NCBI GenBank assembly: GCA_030837505.1
Contig: JAUPKJ010000269.1
Span: 1 to 34,406, forward strand
Direction of reading: 5' to 3'
Length of the DNA stretch: 34,406 bases
Source of the DNA: Actinomycetota bacterium
Lineage (GTDB): Bacteria > Actinomycetota > Actinomycetes > Actinomycetales > Kineosporiaceae
The number at the start of each line of letters is the position of its first letter. The first letter of the stretch is position 1. The position numbers and the translations under genes are program-made. Of the stretch, positions 7,457-15,103 are shown piece by piece. A model generated the notes under the pieces. That model was not told where the DNA came from, ran no database searches, and saw only the letters and a program-made list of their open reading frames with translations.

Positions 7457-8035
7457 TCAGCCCCGGCCGGGGCCGGGGGCGTCCTCCTCGCGGAGTCGGG
7501 GGGCGGCCCGGTCGTCGGGGTGGACCCCGCGTTTGTCGGCGTAGAAGGCGCGGATCACGTCCATGTCGGCGCGGACGTCGTCCGTCAGGCGCAGGGTCGG
7601 TCCGAAGCCGAGCGTTCGGGTGGGGCCGTCCACGAAACCGAGCGAAACGGGAAGGCCGGCGCTGCGGGCGATCCGGTAGAACCCCGACTTCCAGTACCGG
7701 GTGGGCCGGCGGGTCCCCTCGGCGGCGAGGACCAGCAGGAAGTCCTCACCGCTGCGGGCCTGGGCGATCAGGTCTCTGACCAGGCCCCCGGGCCGGGCCC
7801 GGTCGATGGGCACGGCTCCGAGGCCGCGCAGGAGCCCTCCCAGGGGGCCGACGAAGAGCTCCTTCTTGACCAACACCCTCGGCGTGACCCCGCCGTTCCA
7901 CATGAGCAGGAGCATCAGGACGAAGTCCCAGTTGGAGGTGTGCGGGGCGCCCACGAGCAGACCCCGGTGAGGCACCCGGCCCACGGTGCGCCACCGGAAC
8001 ACGCGCAGGCACAGTCGGGCGAAGCGTCGTCTCAC
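7457..8035 (-). CDS. 1-acyl-glycerol-3-phosphate acyltransferase-like protein (PlsC family)
   Basis: This short 192-residue acyltransferase has the HX4D catalytic motif in PHTSNWDF (about residues 30-37), then a substrate motif LVKKELF and AEGTR in the place of the usual PEGTR. The rest (YWKSGFYRIARSAGLPVSLGFVD) resembles single-domain bacterial PlsC proteins without a long membrane anchor. It would transfer an acyl chain to a lysophospholipid or similar acceptor at the inner leaflet; the true acceptor is unknown. The GTG at 8035 is preceded by AGGAG at seven bases. It sits 34 bp behind the quinone oxidoreductase gene and probably shares its transcript, together with the tetR gene. Confidence 0.8.
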   Translation of the reverse strand: MRRRFARLCLRVFRWRTVGRVPHRGLLVGAPHTSNWDFVLMLLLMWNGGVTPRVLVKKELFVGPLGGLLRGLGAVPIDRARPGGLVRDLIAQARSGEDFLLVLAAEGTRRPTRYWKSGFYRIARSAGLPVSLGFVDGPTRTLGFGPTLRLTDDVRADMDVIRAFYADKRGVHPDDRAAPRLREEDAPGPGRG

Positions 8036-8069
8036 GTTCTGTCTCCTGGGGAAAAGGGTGGCCGGCTGC

Positions 8070-9035
8070 TCAGGGGAGCAGCAGCAGTTTGCCGGTCGTG
8101 CGGCGGGCCTGGAGGTCCTCGTGGGCCCGCGAGGCCAGCGCGAGGGGGTAGGTGTGTTCGATCCGCAGGCGCATAGTGCCGTCCTCCAGCCGGGCGAAGA
8201 GTTCGTCCGTGCGGGAGAGCAGCTCCTCGCGCGTGGCCGTGAAGTCGCCGATCGTGGGCCGGGTGAGGAACACGGAGCCCGCGGCCGACAGGCGCTGGGG
8301 ATCGATCGGGGGGACGGGGCCGCCGGCGGCCCCGAACAGCACGAGGGTTCCCCGACGGCGCAGGCACGCGAGGCTGCCGTCCACCGTGGGACCGCCCACA
8401 CCGTCGAACACGGCCTGCACTCCCTGCCCGTCGGTGAGCTTGCGGACCCGCTGGGCGAAATTGTCGTACCCGACGACCTGCCAGGCCCCGGCCTCGCGGG
8501 CCAGCTCGGCCTTCTGCTCGGTGGACGTCGTCGCGATGACCCGGGCGCCGCGGGCAGTGGCCAACTGGGTGAGCAGCAGCCCGACCCCACCGGCTGCCGC
8601 CTGCACCAGGACGGTCTCGCCCCGGGCCACCTCGTGGCAGCCGGTCACGAGGTAGTGCGCGGTGATCCCCTGGAGCATGAGCGCTGCCGCCTGCTGGTCC
8701 GACACCCCCTCTGGTACGGCGACCGCCTGCTGCGCGGGCACGATCACCTGTTCGGCATACCCGCCGAGGGCCCCGGCCGTGGCCACCCTCTGGCCCACCC
8801 GAAAACCGGTGACCTGTTCGCCCATGGCCAGGACCGTCCCGGCGACCTCCAGCCCCGGGACGAACGGCAGGGGCTTGGGATAGACACCGCTGCGGTGGTA
8901 GACGTCGATGAAGTTGACGCCGACGGCCCCGGCCGCCACCAGCAGATCCTGCGGTCCGGGCTCGCCCACCGGCACCTGGCGCAGCTGCAGCCGGTCCGGT
9001 CCCCCCGGGGTTTCGACGACGATCGCACGCATCAT
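8070..9035 (-). CDS. NADPH:quinone oxidoreductase (zeta-crystallin / QOR family)
   Basis: This 321-residue zinc-free medium-chain dehydrogenase/reductase has the GroES-like half with GVNFIDVYHRSGVYP near the N-terminus and PGLEVAGTV. The Rossmann half has the nucleotide motif AAAGGVGLLLTQLA, followed by RVIATTSTEQKAELA and the C-terminal TTGKLLLLP, all typical of QOR. It would reduce quinones or other electrophiles with NADPH. No zinc-binding Cys set is seen. Two adjacent ATGs (9035, 9032) are possible starts; AGGACGAGAG lies upstream. The gene is between a TetR repressor and a PlsC-like gene in one direction, so it may be induced with the divergent exporter as a stress or detoxification unit. 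Confidence 0.85.
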   Translation of the reverse strand: MMRAIVVETPGGPDRLQLRQVPVGEPGPQDLLVAAGAVGVNFIDVYHRSGVYPKPLPFVPGLEVAGTVLAMGEQVTGFRVGQRVATAGALGGYAEQVIVPAQQAVAVPEGVSDQQAAALMLQGITAHYLVTGCHEVARGETVLVQAAAGGVGLLLTQLATARGARVIATTSTEQKAELAREAGAWQVVGYDNFAQRVRKLTDGQGVQAVFDGVGGPTVDGSLACLRRRGTLVLFGAAGGPVPPIDPQRLSAAGSVFLTRPTIGDFTATREELLSRTDELFARLEDGTMRLRIEHTYPLALASRAHEDLQARRTTGKLLLLP

Positions 9036-9114
9036 GGTCTCTCTCGTCCTTCCCGTCCGGCCGCCTCTACGGCCGGATGACTCGCAGGTTCGAAACACAG
9101 CTCCGAAACACGCC

Positions 9115-9906
9115 TCAGCCCTCGGCCCCGCGGTCCAGCTCTGGCAGACGGCGGCGTACGACCTCGAGCGCTTCGAACGCGACCTGCGAGGTGTCCGGTA
9201 GGTCCGGGTCCTCGGCCAGACAGAAGATCACGGCGTTGCTGATCCCCCCGATGAAAGCCCCCACGAGGGCTGCGGCCTCCACGGCCGTGAGCCGCTCGGG
9301 GAACGCGGCCAGCAGCGCCCGCGAGAGCAACTGCTGCGCCTCCTGCAGCCGTCTCATGGCCCCGGCCTGGATCTGGGGGGTCGAGTGGTTCAGGCGCAGG
9401 CGCACCCCGTACAGCGAGGGGAGGGCCGACCCGGAGACCTCGGGCCCGGGTCCCGGGGAGAACGAGGCCGGCAGGGCTCGACGGACTGCCCGCACGAGCA
9501 GGTCGACCGGGGACTCGCCGGGGACACGGTCCGCCATCGACTGCAGGGCCTGTTCCAGACGGGTGTGGGTATCGGCGAAGAGGACGTCTTCCTTGCTGGG
9601 GAAGTAGCTGAAGAAGGTACGGGTCGAGACTCCGGCCACCTCGGCGATCCGCGCGACCGTCACGTCGTCGTAGTCGTGGGCTGTGAAGAGCTCTGCCGCT
9701 GCCTGCACGAGGGCGTCGTGGGTGCGTTCCTTCTTGAGCTCGCGCAGTCCACGGGCCGCGCGAGGCCCACAGGAGTCCGGACGGCCTCCCGGACGGCCCG
9801 AGGGCGCCGACGCCGAAGCCGCCGGGGCCAGCGCCGAAGCCGCCGGGGCCGCAGCCACCTGCGCCGAAGCGGCAGCCGTCGCGGCAGGAGGGCTCCCTGT
9901 GGTCAC
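9115..9906 (-). CDS. TetR family transcriptional regulator with Ala-rich N-terminal extension
   Basis: This 263-residue regulator has its TetR DNA-binding domain at about residues 58-105: THDALVQAAAELFTAHDYDDVTVARIAE, then VAGVSTRTFFSYFPSKEDVLF. A large C-terminal ligand domain follows. The first 55 residues are an Ala/Pro/Gly-rich low-complexity tail coded partly by an imperfect 21-bp repeat, absent from most TetR proteins. The GTG at 9906 has no ribosome site, but on the minus strand TACTCT ends six bases before it, which suggests a leaderless mRNA. It is divergent from an MMPL exporter gene and shares an intergenic palindrome with it. It probably represses both directions, though the inducer is unknown. 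A shorter product beginning nearer the HTH cannot be excluded. Confidence 0.85.
   Translation of the reverse strand: MTTGSPPAATAAASAQVAAAPAASALAPAASASAPSGRPGGRPDSCGPRAARGLRELKKERTHDALVQAAAELFTAHDYDDVTVARIAEVAGVSTRTFFSYFPSKEDVLFADTHTRLEQALQSMADRVPGESPVDLLVRAVRRALPASFSPGPGPEVSGSALPSLYGVRLRLNHSTPQIQAGAMRRLQEAQQLLSRALLAAFPERLTAVEAAALVGAFIGGISNAVIFCLAEDPDLPDTSQVAFEALEVVRRRLPELDRGAEG
9812..9850. repeat. In-frame direct repeat in the tetR 5' end
   Basis: The 18-bp unit GCCGAAGCCGCCGGGGCC occurs at 9812-9829 and again at 9833-9850 (21-bp period), with a partial further copy near 9863. It encodes part of the Ala-rich N-terminal tail of the TetR protein. Confidence 0.85.
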
Positions 9907-9968
9907 GGATCAAGAGTAAGGGTTGCTTCCCCTGATAGGCGGTACCGACCGGCCCCGGACCATGCTTC

Positions 9969-9983
9969 TTGCATGCGATGCAA
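9969..9983. promoter_or_regulatory. Palindromic operator between tetR and the MMPL exporter
   Basis: TTGCAT-GCG-ATGCAA is a perfect inverted repeat with a three-base spacer in the middle of the divergent intergenic region. Related half-sites (ATGCAT at 10012-10017, ATGCAA at 10029-10034, and CTTGCATGC at 10073-10081 just inside the exporter gene) suggest several binding positions. TetR-family repressors commonly bind such 15-bp palindromes next to their own gene. Binding by this regulator is inferred. Confidence 0.6.
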
Positions 9984-10025
9984 AAAAGTAGCATTTAGGA
10001 AACTGCGCCAGATGCATTACTACAC

Positions 10026-10061
10026 TTGATGCAAAGTGGAAGTGGCTGTTACTTTGGCTGC
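10026..10061 (+). promoter_or_regulatory. Leaderless promoter of the MMPL exporter
   Basis: TTGATG (10026-10031) as a -35 element and TACTTT (10050-10055) as a -10 element are separated by 18 bases. The exporter ATG begins six bases after the -10, so the transcript would start at or next to the ATG. No Shine-Dalgarno sequence lies in this gap. The -35 overlaps an ATGCAA half-site. Confidence 0.45.
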
Positions 10062-12239
10062 ATGGAACGCATCTTGCATGCCCTGGGGGTCTTCTGCGCC
10101 CGTGCTCCCCGCAGAGTGCTGGGCCTGTGGGTGTTCGCAGCCCTCGCCCTGCTGCTCGCGGGACAGAGTGCCGGCGGGACCTTCGTCAACGACTTCCAGG
10201 TGCCGGGAATGGAGTCCCAGAAGGCCCTCGACACGGCCAGGGACCACTTCCCCGAGGTCGGCGCCGTCACGGCCGAGGTGGTGTGGCAGGCCCAGGAGGG
10301 GAGCCTCGACACCCCCGCGCGTCAGGAGGCCGTCCGCACGATGCTCGCCGACATCGCTGCCCAACCGGACGTCGCAGGGGTCAGCCGGGCCCAGCCCAGC
10401 CCGGACGGCGGAGCCGCGAGCGCGACGGTCGACTACTCCCGCGAGGTCGCAGACCTCTCCACCGCCCACTACCAGCGGCTGAAGGACGCCGCGGACGGCG
10501 CCCGGGACTCGGGCGTCCGGGTGGAGATGCGGGGGATGGTGGTGGACCTCGCCACGATGCCCGAGACGGGACCGGCCGAGATGATCGGCCTGGGGGTGGC
10601 CCTCCTGGTCCTCGTCGTGGCCTTCGGGTCGCTCGTCGCGGCCGGGTTGCCCCTGGTCGTGGCCATCTTCGGGATCGTCGTGGGCACGGCGCTGGTGCTT
10701 CTGATCGCCGCAGTGATCGACATCCCGACGTCGGCGCCGATTGTCGCGATCATGCTGGGTCTGGGCACCGGGATCGACTACGCCCTGTTCGTCCTCGCCC
10801 GTTTTCGAACGGCTCTGCGCGAGGGCGCCGATCCGGTCGCGGCGGCGGGGCGGGCCACGGCCCGCGCCGGGCACGCCGTGGTGTTCGCCGGGGGGACGGT
10901 CGTGCTGGCGATCCTGGGGCTGAATCTCGCGGGGATCTCGTTCATCGGCGCCATGGGGACGGCCGCGGCCCTGACGGTGGGGGTCATGGTGCTGGCAGCC
11001 GTCACGCTCCTGCCGGCCCTGTTCGGGCTGCTCGGTCACCGGGTGAATGCCCTGCCGGTGCGTCGTCGGGGCCGCGCCCGTGCGGAAACACGGCCGGAAC
11101 ACAACCTCGCCCACCGGTGGGCCGCTCAGGTGCAGCGGCACCGGGTCCCGTGGGCACTGGTGTCCCTGCTCGTGCTGGGGATCCTGGCCGCGCCGGCCTT
11201 CTCCCTGCGGTTGGGGACCCCGGACGACGGGACGCAGCCCACCGATCTGACCCAGCGCCGGGCCTACGACATCGTGTCCGAGCATTTCGGTCCGGGCTGG
11301 AACGGCCCTCTCCTGATCACCGTGACGGGGGACGGTGCGCTCGCCGACCGTCTGGTGGGGGAACTGTCGGCCGACCGCGAGGTCGAGACGGTGCTGCCGG
11401 CCCGTCGGAGTGCCGATGGCACGGCGTGGCTGGTCACCGTGGTTCCGCGACACGCCCCGCAGGACGAGGAAGTCTCCGAGCTCGTCCACAGGATTCGCCG
11501 GGACGTGGCACCACGGGTCGAGGACGCCCCGGCGCGCGGGGAGATCCTCGTGGGAGGTTCCACCGCGATGCTCATCGACATGGCGGACATCATCGGGGGA
11601 CGTCTGCCGTGGGTGATTCTCGCGGTGGTCTCGGCGGGCATGCTGCTCCTGCTGGGGATGTTCCGTGCTCCCGTGATCGCTCTCAAGGCCGCGTTGATGA
11701 CGGTGCTGTCCATCGGGGCGGCTTTCGGGGTCGTGACGGCGGTCTTCCAATGGGGATGGGGACTGGAACTCACGGGCCTGGACAAGACCGTTCCGATCAT
11801 GTCGATGGTCCCGATGCTCATGTTCGCCGTGTTGTTCGGCCTGTCGATGGACTACGAGGTGTTCCTGATGTCGGCGGTCGCCGAGGAGTACCGGGCCCAG
11901 GGGGATCCCCGCCGGGCACTCCTGGTCGGCATCGGCAACACCGCAGGGGTGATCACTGCCGCAGCCGTGATCATGTCGTGCGTTTTCCTGGGTTTTCTCG
12001 GGGTCTCCGACAACCTCGTCATCATGTTGGGGGTCGGTCTGGCCTCGGCGGTGATCCTGGACGCGACCGTCATCCGGCTGGTGCTCGTTCCGGCGGTGAT
12101 GGGTCTGCTGGGCGATGTCGCCTGGTGGCGGCCTGGCCGGCGCTCCGGGGAAGGGCTGACTCACGGCGACGCTCCCGGGGCGGCGGATCCCCTCACGGTG
12201 CCCGAACAGGGCGAGCAGCCGCCCGTAATCCGTCGGTGA
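10062..12239 (+). CDS. MMPL/RND family membrane transporter
   Basis: This 725-residue transporter has the two-fold layout of MmpL/SecDF-like RND proteins. One membrane helix at about residues 18-38 is followed by an external loop (to about 165), then five helices, a second helix-loop set and five more helices. The conserved Asp-Tyr pairs of the proton path are present in both halves: GTGIDYALFVLARFRTALREG (D239-Y240) and GLSMDYEVFLMSAVAEEY (D597-Y598). The start at 10062 (MERILHALG) fits the family N-terminus; the upstream TTG and ATG add 12 atypical residues. It probably exports a lipid, hydrophobic drug or siderophore-like molecule; the substrate cannot be told from sequence. The divergent TetR gene and palindrome suggest ligand-induced expression. 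Confidence 0.88.
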   Translation: MERILHALGVFCARAPRRVLGLWVFAALALLLAGQSAGGTFVNDFQVPGMESQKALDTARDHFPEVGAVTAEVVWQAQEGSLDTPARQEAVRTMLADIAAQPDVAGVSRAQPSPDGGAASATVDYSREVADLSTAHYQRLKDAADGARDSGVRVEMRGMVVDLATMPETGPAEMIGLGVALLVLVVAFGSLVAAGLPLVVAIFGIVVGTALVLLIAAVIDIPTSAPIVAIMLGLGTGIDYALFVLARFRTALREGADPVAAAGRATARAGHAVVFAGGTVVLAILGLNLAGISFIGAMGTAAALTVGVMVLAAVTLLPALFGLLGHRVNALPVRRRGRARAETRPEHNLAHRWAAQVQRHRVPWALVSLLVLGILAAPAFSLRLGTPDDGTQPTDLTQRRAYDIVSEHFGPGWNGPLLITVTGDGALADRLVGELSADREVETVLPARRSADGTAWLVTVVPRHAPQDEEVSELVHRIRRDVAPRVEDAPARGEILVGGSTAMLIDMADIIGGRLPWVILAVVSAGMLLLLGMFRAPVIALKAALMTVLSIGAAFGVVTAVFQWGWGLELTGLDKTVPIMSMVPMLMFAVLFGLSMDYEVFLMSAVAEEYRAQGDPRRALLVGIGNTAGVITAAAVIMSCVFLGFLGVSDNLVIMLGVGLASAVILDATVIRLVLVPAVMGLLGDVAWWRPGRRSGEGLTHGDAPGAADPLTVPEQGEQPPVIRR

Positions 12240-12279
12240 GTACGGCGTGGACCGGCGTTCTGGCGTGGTCCGTTCCGGA

Positions 12280-12296
12280 CACCGGTGAAACCGGTG
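12280..12296 (+). terminator. Short perfect hairpin between the MMPL gene and thrS
   Basis: CACCGGT-GAA-ACCGGTG forms a 7-bp perfect stem with a three-base loop, 41 bases after the MMPL stop. There is no U-tract. It may act as a weak actinobacterial terminator for the exporter; a role in thrS control cannot be excluded. It lacks the conserved T-box features. Confidence 0.4.
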
Positions 12297-12319
12297 CGCG
12301 GCCCGACCACGACGCTGGG

Positions 12320-12362
12320 TAACATCGGGTCGCCCATGTCAGCCGAGCCGAGGGGGAGACCC
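12320..12362 (+). promoter_or_regulatory. thrS -10 element and ribosome-binding site
   Basis: TAACAT at 12320-12325 is a good actinobacterial -10 element. Transcription would begin near 12332, giving a leader of about 30 bases that contains GAGGGGGAG just before the GTG at 12363. This decides the start; the ATG at 12336 lacks a ribosome site. Confidence 0.45.
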
Positions 12363-14393
12363 GTGGCCGAGGTATCGATCGTCGTCCGTACCGGAGCATC
12401 CGAGGACCAGCGCACCGTGACGACCGGTACGACTGCCACCGACCTGTTCGGTGAGGACCGCACGGTGGTCGCCGCCCGGGTCAACGGTGCGCTGCGGGAT
12501 CTGGGAAGTCCCCTGGCCGACGGCGACGTCGTGCAGGCCGTGACCGCCACGAGCGAGGAGGGCCTGGAGGTCCTGCGGCACTCGTGCGCCCACGTGATGG
12601 CCCAGGCGGTCCAGGAGACGTTCCCGCAGGCCCGCCTGGGGATCGGCCCCGCGATCCGCGACGGCTTCTACTACGACTTCGACATCGACCGCCCCTTCAC
12701 CCCCGAGGACCTCAAGGCCCTGCAGAAGGCGATGCAGCGCATCGTCAAGTCCGGGCAGACCTTCCGGCGGCGTGCCGTCACCGAGGACGAGGCCCGCCGC
12801 GAGCTGGCGGACGAGCCCTACAAGCTCGAACTGATCGACCGGTTGGGGCCCTCCGCGGGCCGGTCCTGCCAGGAGGGCGAGCCCGACACCGAGGGCGGCG
12901 ACATCGGGGGCGCAGAGCTCACCCTGTACGAGAGCGTCCGCCGCGACGGCACCGTGGTCTGGAAGGACCTGTGCCGCGGCCCCCACGTGCCCAGCACCAA
13001 GGTCCTGGGCAACGGCTGGCAGCTCACCCGGACCGCCGCGGCCTACTGGCGGGGCAGCGAGAAGAATCCCCAGTTGCAGCGCGTCTACGGCACGGCGTGG
13101 GCGAGCAAGGACGACCTGGTGGCCCACCAGCAGCGCCTGGCAGAGGCCGAGCGCCGCGACCACCGGCGCCTGGGCGTCGAGCTCGACCTGTTCTCGTTCC
13201 CCGACGAGATCGGGTCGGGGCTGGCCGTTTTCCACCCCAAGGGCGGGATCATCCGGCGGGAGATGGAGGAGTACTCGATCCGCCGGCACAAGGAAGCCGG
13301 GTACGAGTTCGTCAACAGCCCGCACATCACCAAGGCGCAGCTGTTCCAGACCTCCGGTCACCTCGACTGGTACGCCGACGGCATGTTCCCCGCGATGCAC
13401 CTGGACGAGGAGCGCGACGCGCAGGGGAACGTCCGCAAGGCCGGGCAGGACTACTACCTCAAGCCCATGAACTGCCCGTTCCACAACTTGATCTTCCGGT
13501 CGCGCGGTCGTTCCTACCGGGAGCTGCCGCTGCGCATGTTCGAGTTCGGAACGGTCTACCGGTACGAGAAGTCCGGGGTGATCCACGGGCTGACCCGGGT
13601 GCGCGGAATGACCCAGGACGACGCGCACATCTACTGCACGCGCGAGCAGATGCGCGGTGAACTGGCGAACCTGTTGAGGTTCGTGCTCGATCTGCTGCAC
13701 GACTACGGCCTGGAGGACTTCTACCTCGAGCTGTCCACCAAGAACCCCGACAAGTCGATCGGGGACGACGCCGCCTGGGAGGAGGCCACCGAGGTCCTGC
13801 GGGAGGTGGCCACAGAGTCCGGGCTGGACCTCGTGCCCGACCCCGGGGGAGCAGCCTTCTACGGCCCCAAGATCTCCGTGCAGACCAAGGACGCCATCGG
13901 TCGGACCTGGCAGATGTCCACGATCCAACTGGACTTCTTCCTCCCCGAGCGTTTCGGACTGGAGTACCAGGCGGCCGACGGCACCCGCCAACGCCCGGTG
14001 ATGATCCACCGTGCCCTGTTCGGATCGATCGAACGGTTCTTCGGTGTCCTGACCGAGCACTACGCGGGGGCGTTTCCCCCCTGGCTGGCCCCGGTCCAGG
14101 TCGTGGGGATCCCCGTCAGCGGCGAACACGTGCCCTACCTGCAGGCGATCGCCGACCGGTTGCGTGGGCACCGCCTGCGCGTGGAGGTCGACTCCTCCGA
14201 CGACCGCATGCCCAAGAAGATCCGCACCCACACCAAGCAGAAGGTCCCCTTCCTGCTCATCGCGGGCGACGACGACGTGGCGAAGGACGCCGTGTCCTTC
14301 CGGTTCCGCGACGGCAGCCAGGACAACGGGGTGCCCGTGGACGCGGCGATCGAGCGGATCGTGCGGGCCGTCGAGGACAAGACGCAGGTCTGA
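12363..14393 (+). CDS. thrS: Threonyl-tRNA synthetase
   Basis: This 676-residue class II synthetase charges tRNA-Thr. The domain order is canonical. An N-terminal TGS domain covers about residues 1-60. The editing domain follows, with HSCAH (73-77) and the metal-site CRGPH, which clears mischarged Ser-tRNA. The catalytic core has [10 protein letters not shown] (zinc-binding Cys), [21 protein letters not shown] (motif 2) and the [12 protein letters not shown] segment. Motif 3 is [11 protein letters not shown], and the anticodon-binding domain runs from about 575 to the end. The GTG at 12363 has a strong GAGGGGGAG site. It begins the conserved block that continues with the HIT protein three bases after its stop. 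Confidence 0.97.
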   Translation: MAEVSIVVRTGASEDQRTVTTGTTATDLFGEDRTVVAARVNGALRDLGSPLADGDVVQAVTATSEEGLEVLRHSCAHVMAQAVQETFPQARLGIGPAIRDGFYYDFDIDRPFTPEDLKALQKAMQRIVKSGQTFRRRAVTEDEARRELADEPYKLELIDRLGPSAGRSCQEGEPDTEGGDIGGAELTLYESVRRDGTVVWKDLCRGPHVPSTKVLGNGWQLTRTAAAYWRGSEKNPQLQRVYGTAWASKDDLVAHQQRLAEAERRDHRRLGVELDLFSFPDEIGSGLAVFHPKGGIIRREMEEYSIRRHKEAGYEFVNSPHITKAQLFQTSGHLDWYADGMFPAMHLDEERDAQGNVRKAGQDYYLKPMNCPFHNLIFRSRGRSYRELPLRMFEFGTVYRYEKSGVIHGLTRVRGMTQDDAHIYCTREQMRGELANLLRFVLDLLHDYGLEDFYLELSTKNPDKSIGDDAAWEEATEVLREVATESGLDLVPDPGGAAFYGPKISVQTKDAIGRTWQMSTIQLDFFLPERFGLEYQAADGTRQRPVMIHRALFGSIERFFGVLTEHYAGAFPPWLAPVQVVGIPVSGEHVPYLQAIADRLRGHRLRVEVDSSDDRMPKKIRTHTKQKVPFLLIAGDDDVAKDAVSFRFRDGSQDNGVPVDAAIERIVRAVEDKTQV

Positions 14394-14396
14394 CCC

Positions 14397-15035
14397 ATGG
14401 GCGTTCAGAACTCCCCGGACACCCGGCAGAACCCCGAGCCGGACCTCGCTCGGATGCTGTCCGCCACCGACCTGGCGGGAACTCGCGACGGTTTCGAACG
14501 GCTGTGGACCCCCCACCGGATGGTCTACATCGAGGGCGACGACCGTCCCCTCACCGACGAGCCGGGCCCGGACTGCCCCTTCTGCCGGGCCCCGGCCGGC
14601 GACGACGAGACGGGACTGGTGATCGCGCGGGGCCGGTGGGCCTACGTCGTGCTCAACCTCTACCCGTACAACCCCGGTCACCTCCTGGTCTGCCCGTACC
14701 GGCACGTCTGCCTGTACCCGGACCTCGACGAGGCCGAGACCGTCGAGGTCGCGCGGCTCACCCAGCGGGCCATGCGGGTCCTGGCCGGGGTCAGCAGACC
14801 GCGCGGTTTCAACCTCGGCATGAACCAGGGCTCGGTGGCCGGGGCCGGGATCGCGGCCCACCTGCACCAGCACATCGTGCCGCGCTGGGACGGGGACTCG
14901 AACTTCTTCCCCGTCGTCGCCCGCACCAAGGCCGTGCCCCAGCTCCTGGCCGAGACCCGGCGACTCCTGGCCGAAGCGTGGGCCCGGGAGGAGACAACCG
15001 AACAGGAAAGCGAACAGGCAACCGGACCGGCCTGA
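14397..15035 (+). CDS. HIT family hydrolase / Ap4A phosphorylase-like (Rv2613c type)
   Basis: This 212-residue histidine-triad protein has the catalytic motif HLHQHIVPRW (His155, His157, His159) and a CPFC pair (C60, C63) that resembles the zinc site of this subgroup. The position directly after thrS and before PI-phosphate synthase is the same as that of Mycobacterium tuberculosis Rv2613c, a characterised Ap4A phosphorylase. A role in breaking down Ap4A, which aminoacyl-tRNA synthetases make as a by-product, is therefore likely. The N-terminal 40 residues and the Glu/Thr-rich tail are less conserved. The ATG lies three bases after the thrS stop, so the two are co-transcribed. Confidence 0.88.
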   Translation: MGVQNSPDTRQNPEPDLARMLSATDLAGTRDGFERLWTPHRMVYIEGDDRPLTDEPGPDCPFCRAPAGDDETGLVIARGRWAYVVLNLYPYNPGHLLVCPYRHVCLYPDLDEAETVEVARLTQRAMRVLAGVSRPRGFNLGMNQGSVAGAGIAAHLHQHIVPRWDGDSNFFPVVARTKAVPQLLAETRRLLAEAWAREETTEQESEQATGPA

Positions 15036-15047
15036 CAGGGCTGGCTC

Positions 15048-15103
15048 GAACCGTCCGGGCCTGACCCACCGCGAGCGCGCGGCGGGCCCTGCCCGGACGG
15101 TTC
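15048..15103. terminator. Bidirectional terminator between the HIT gene and the EF-G2-like gene
   Basis: A perfect 13-bp stem pairs GAACCGTCCGGGC (15048-15060) with GCCCGGACGGTTC (15091-15103). The loop contains a smaller GC hairpin. It sits between two convergent genes, and its right arm overlaps the stop codon of the minus-strand gene, so it can serve both transcripts. Confidence 0.8.

Noticed and set aside
10020-12164. A 714-codon minus-strand frame opposite the MMPL gene
   Set aside because: It is His/Gln/Asp/Arg-rich low-complexity sequence typical of antisense shadow frames; the plus-strand transporter has clear motifs and helices.
12240-12362. A T-box riboswitch for thrS
   Set aside because: The leader is too short, and no T-box bulge sequence or stem I is visible; the only hairpin lies upstream of the predicted transcript start.
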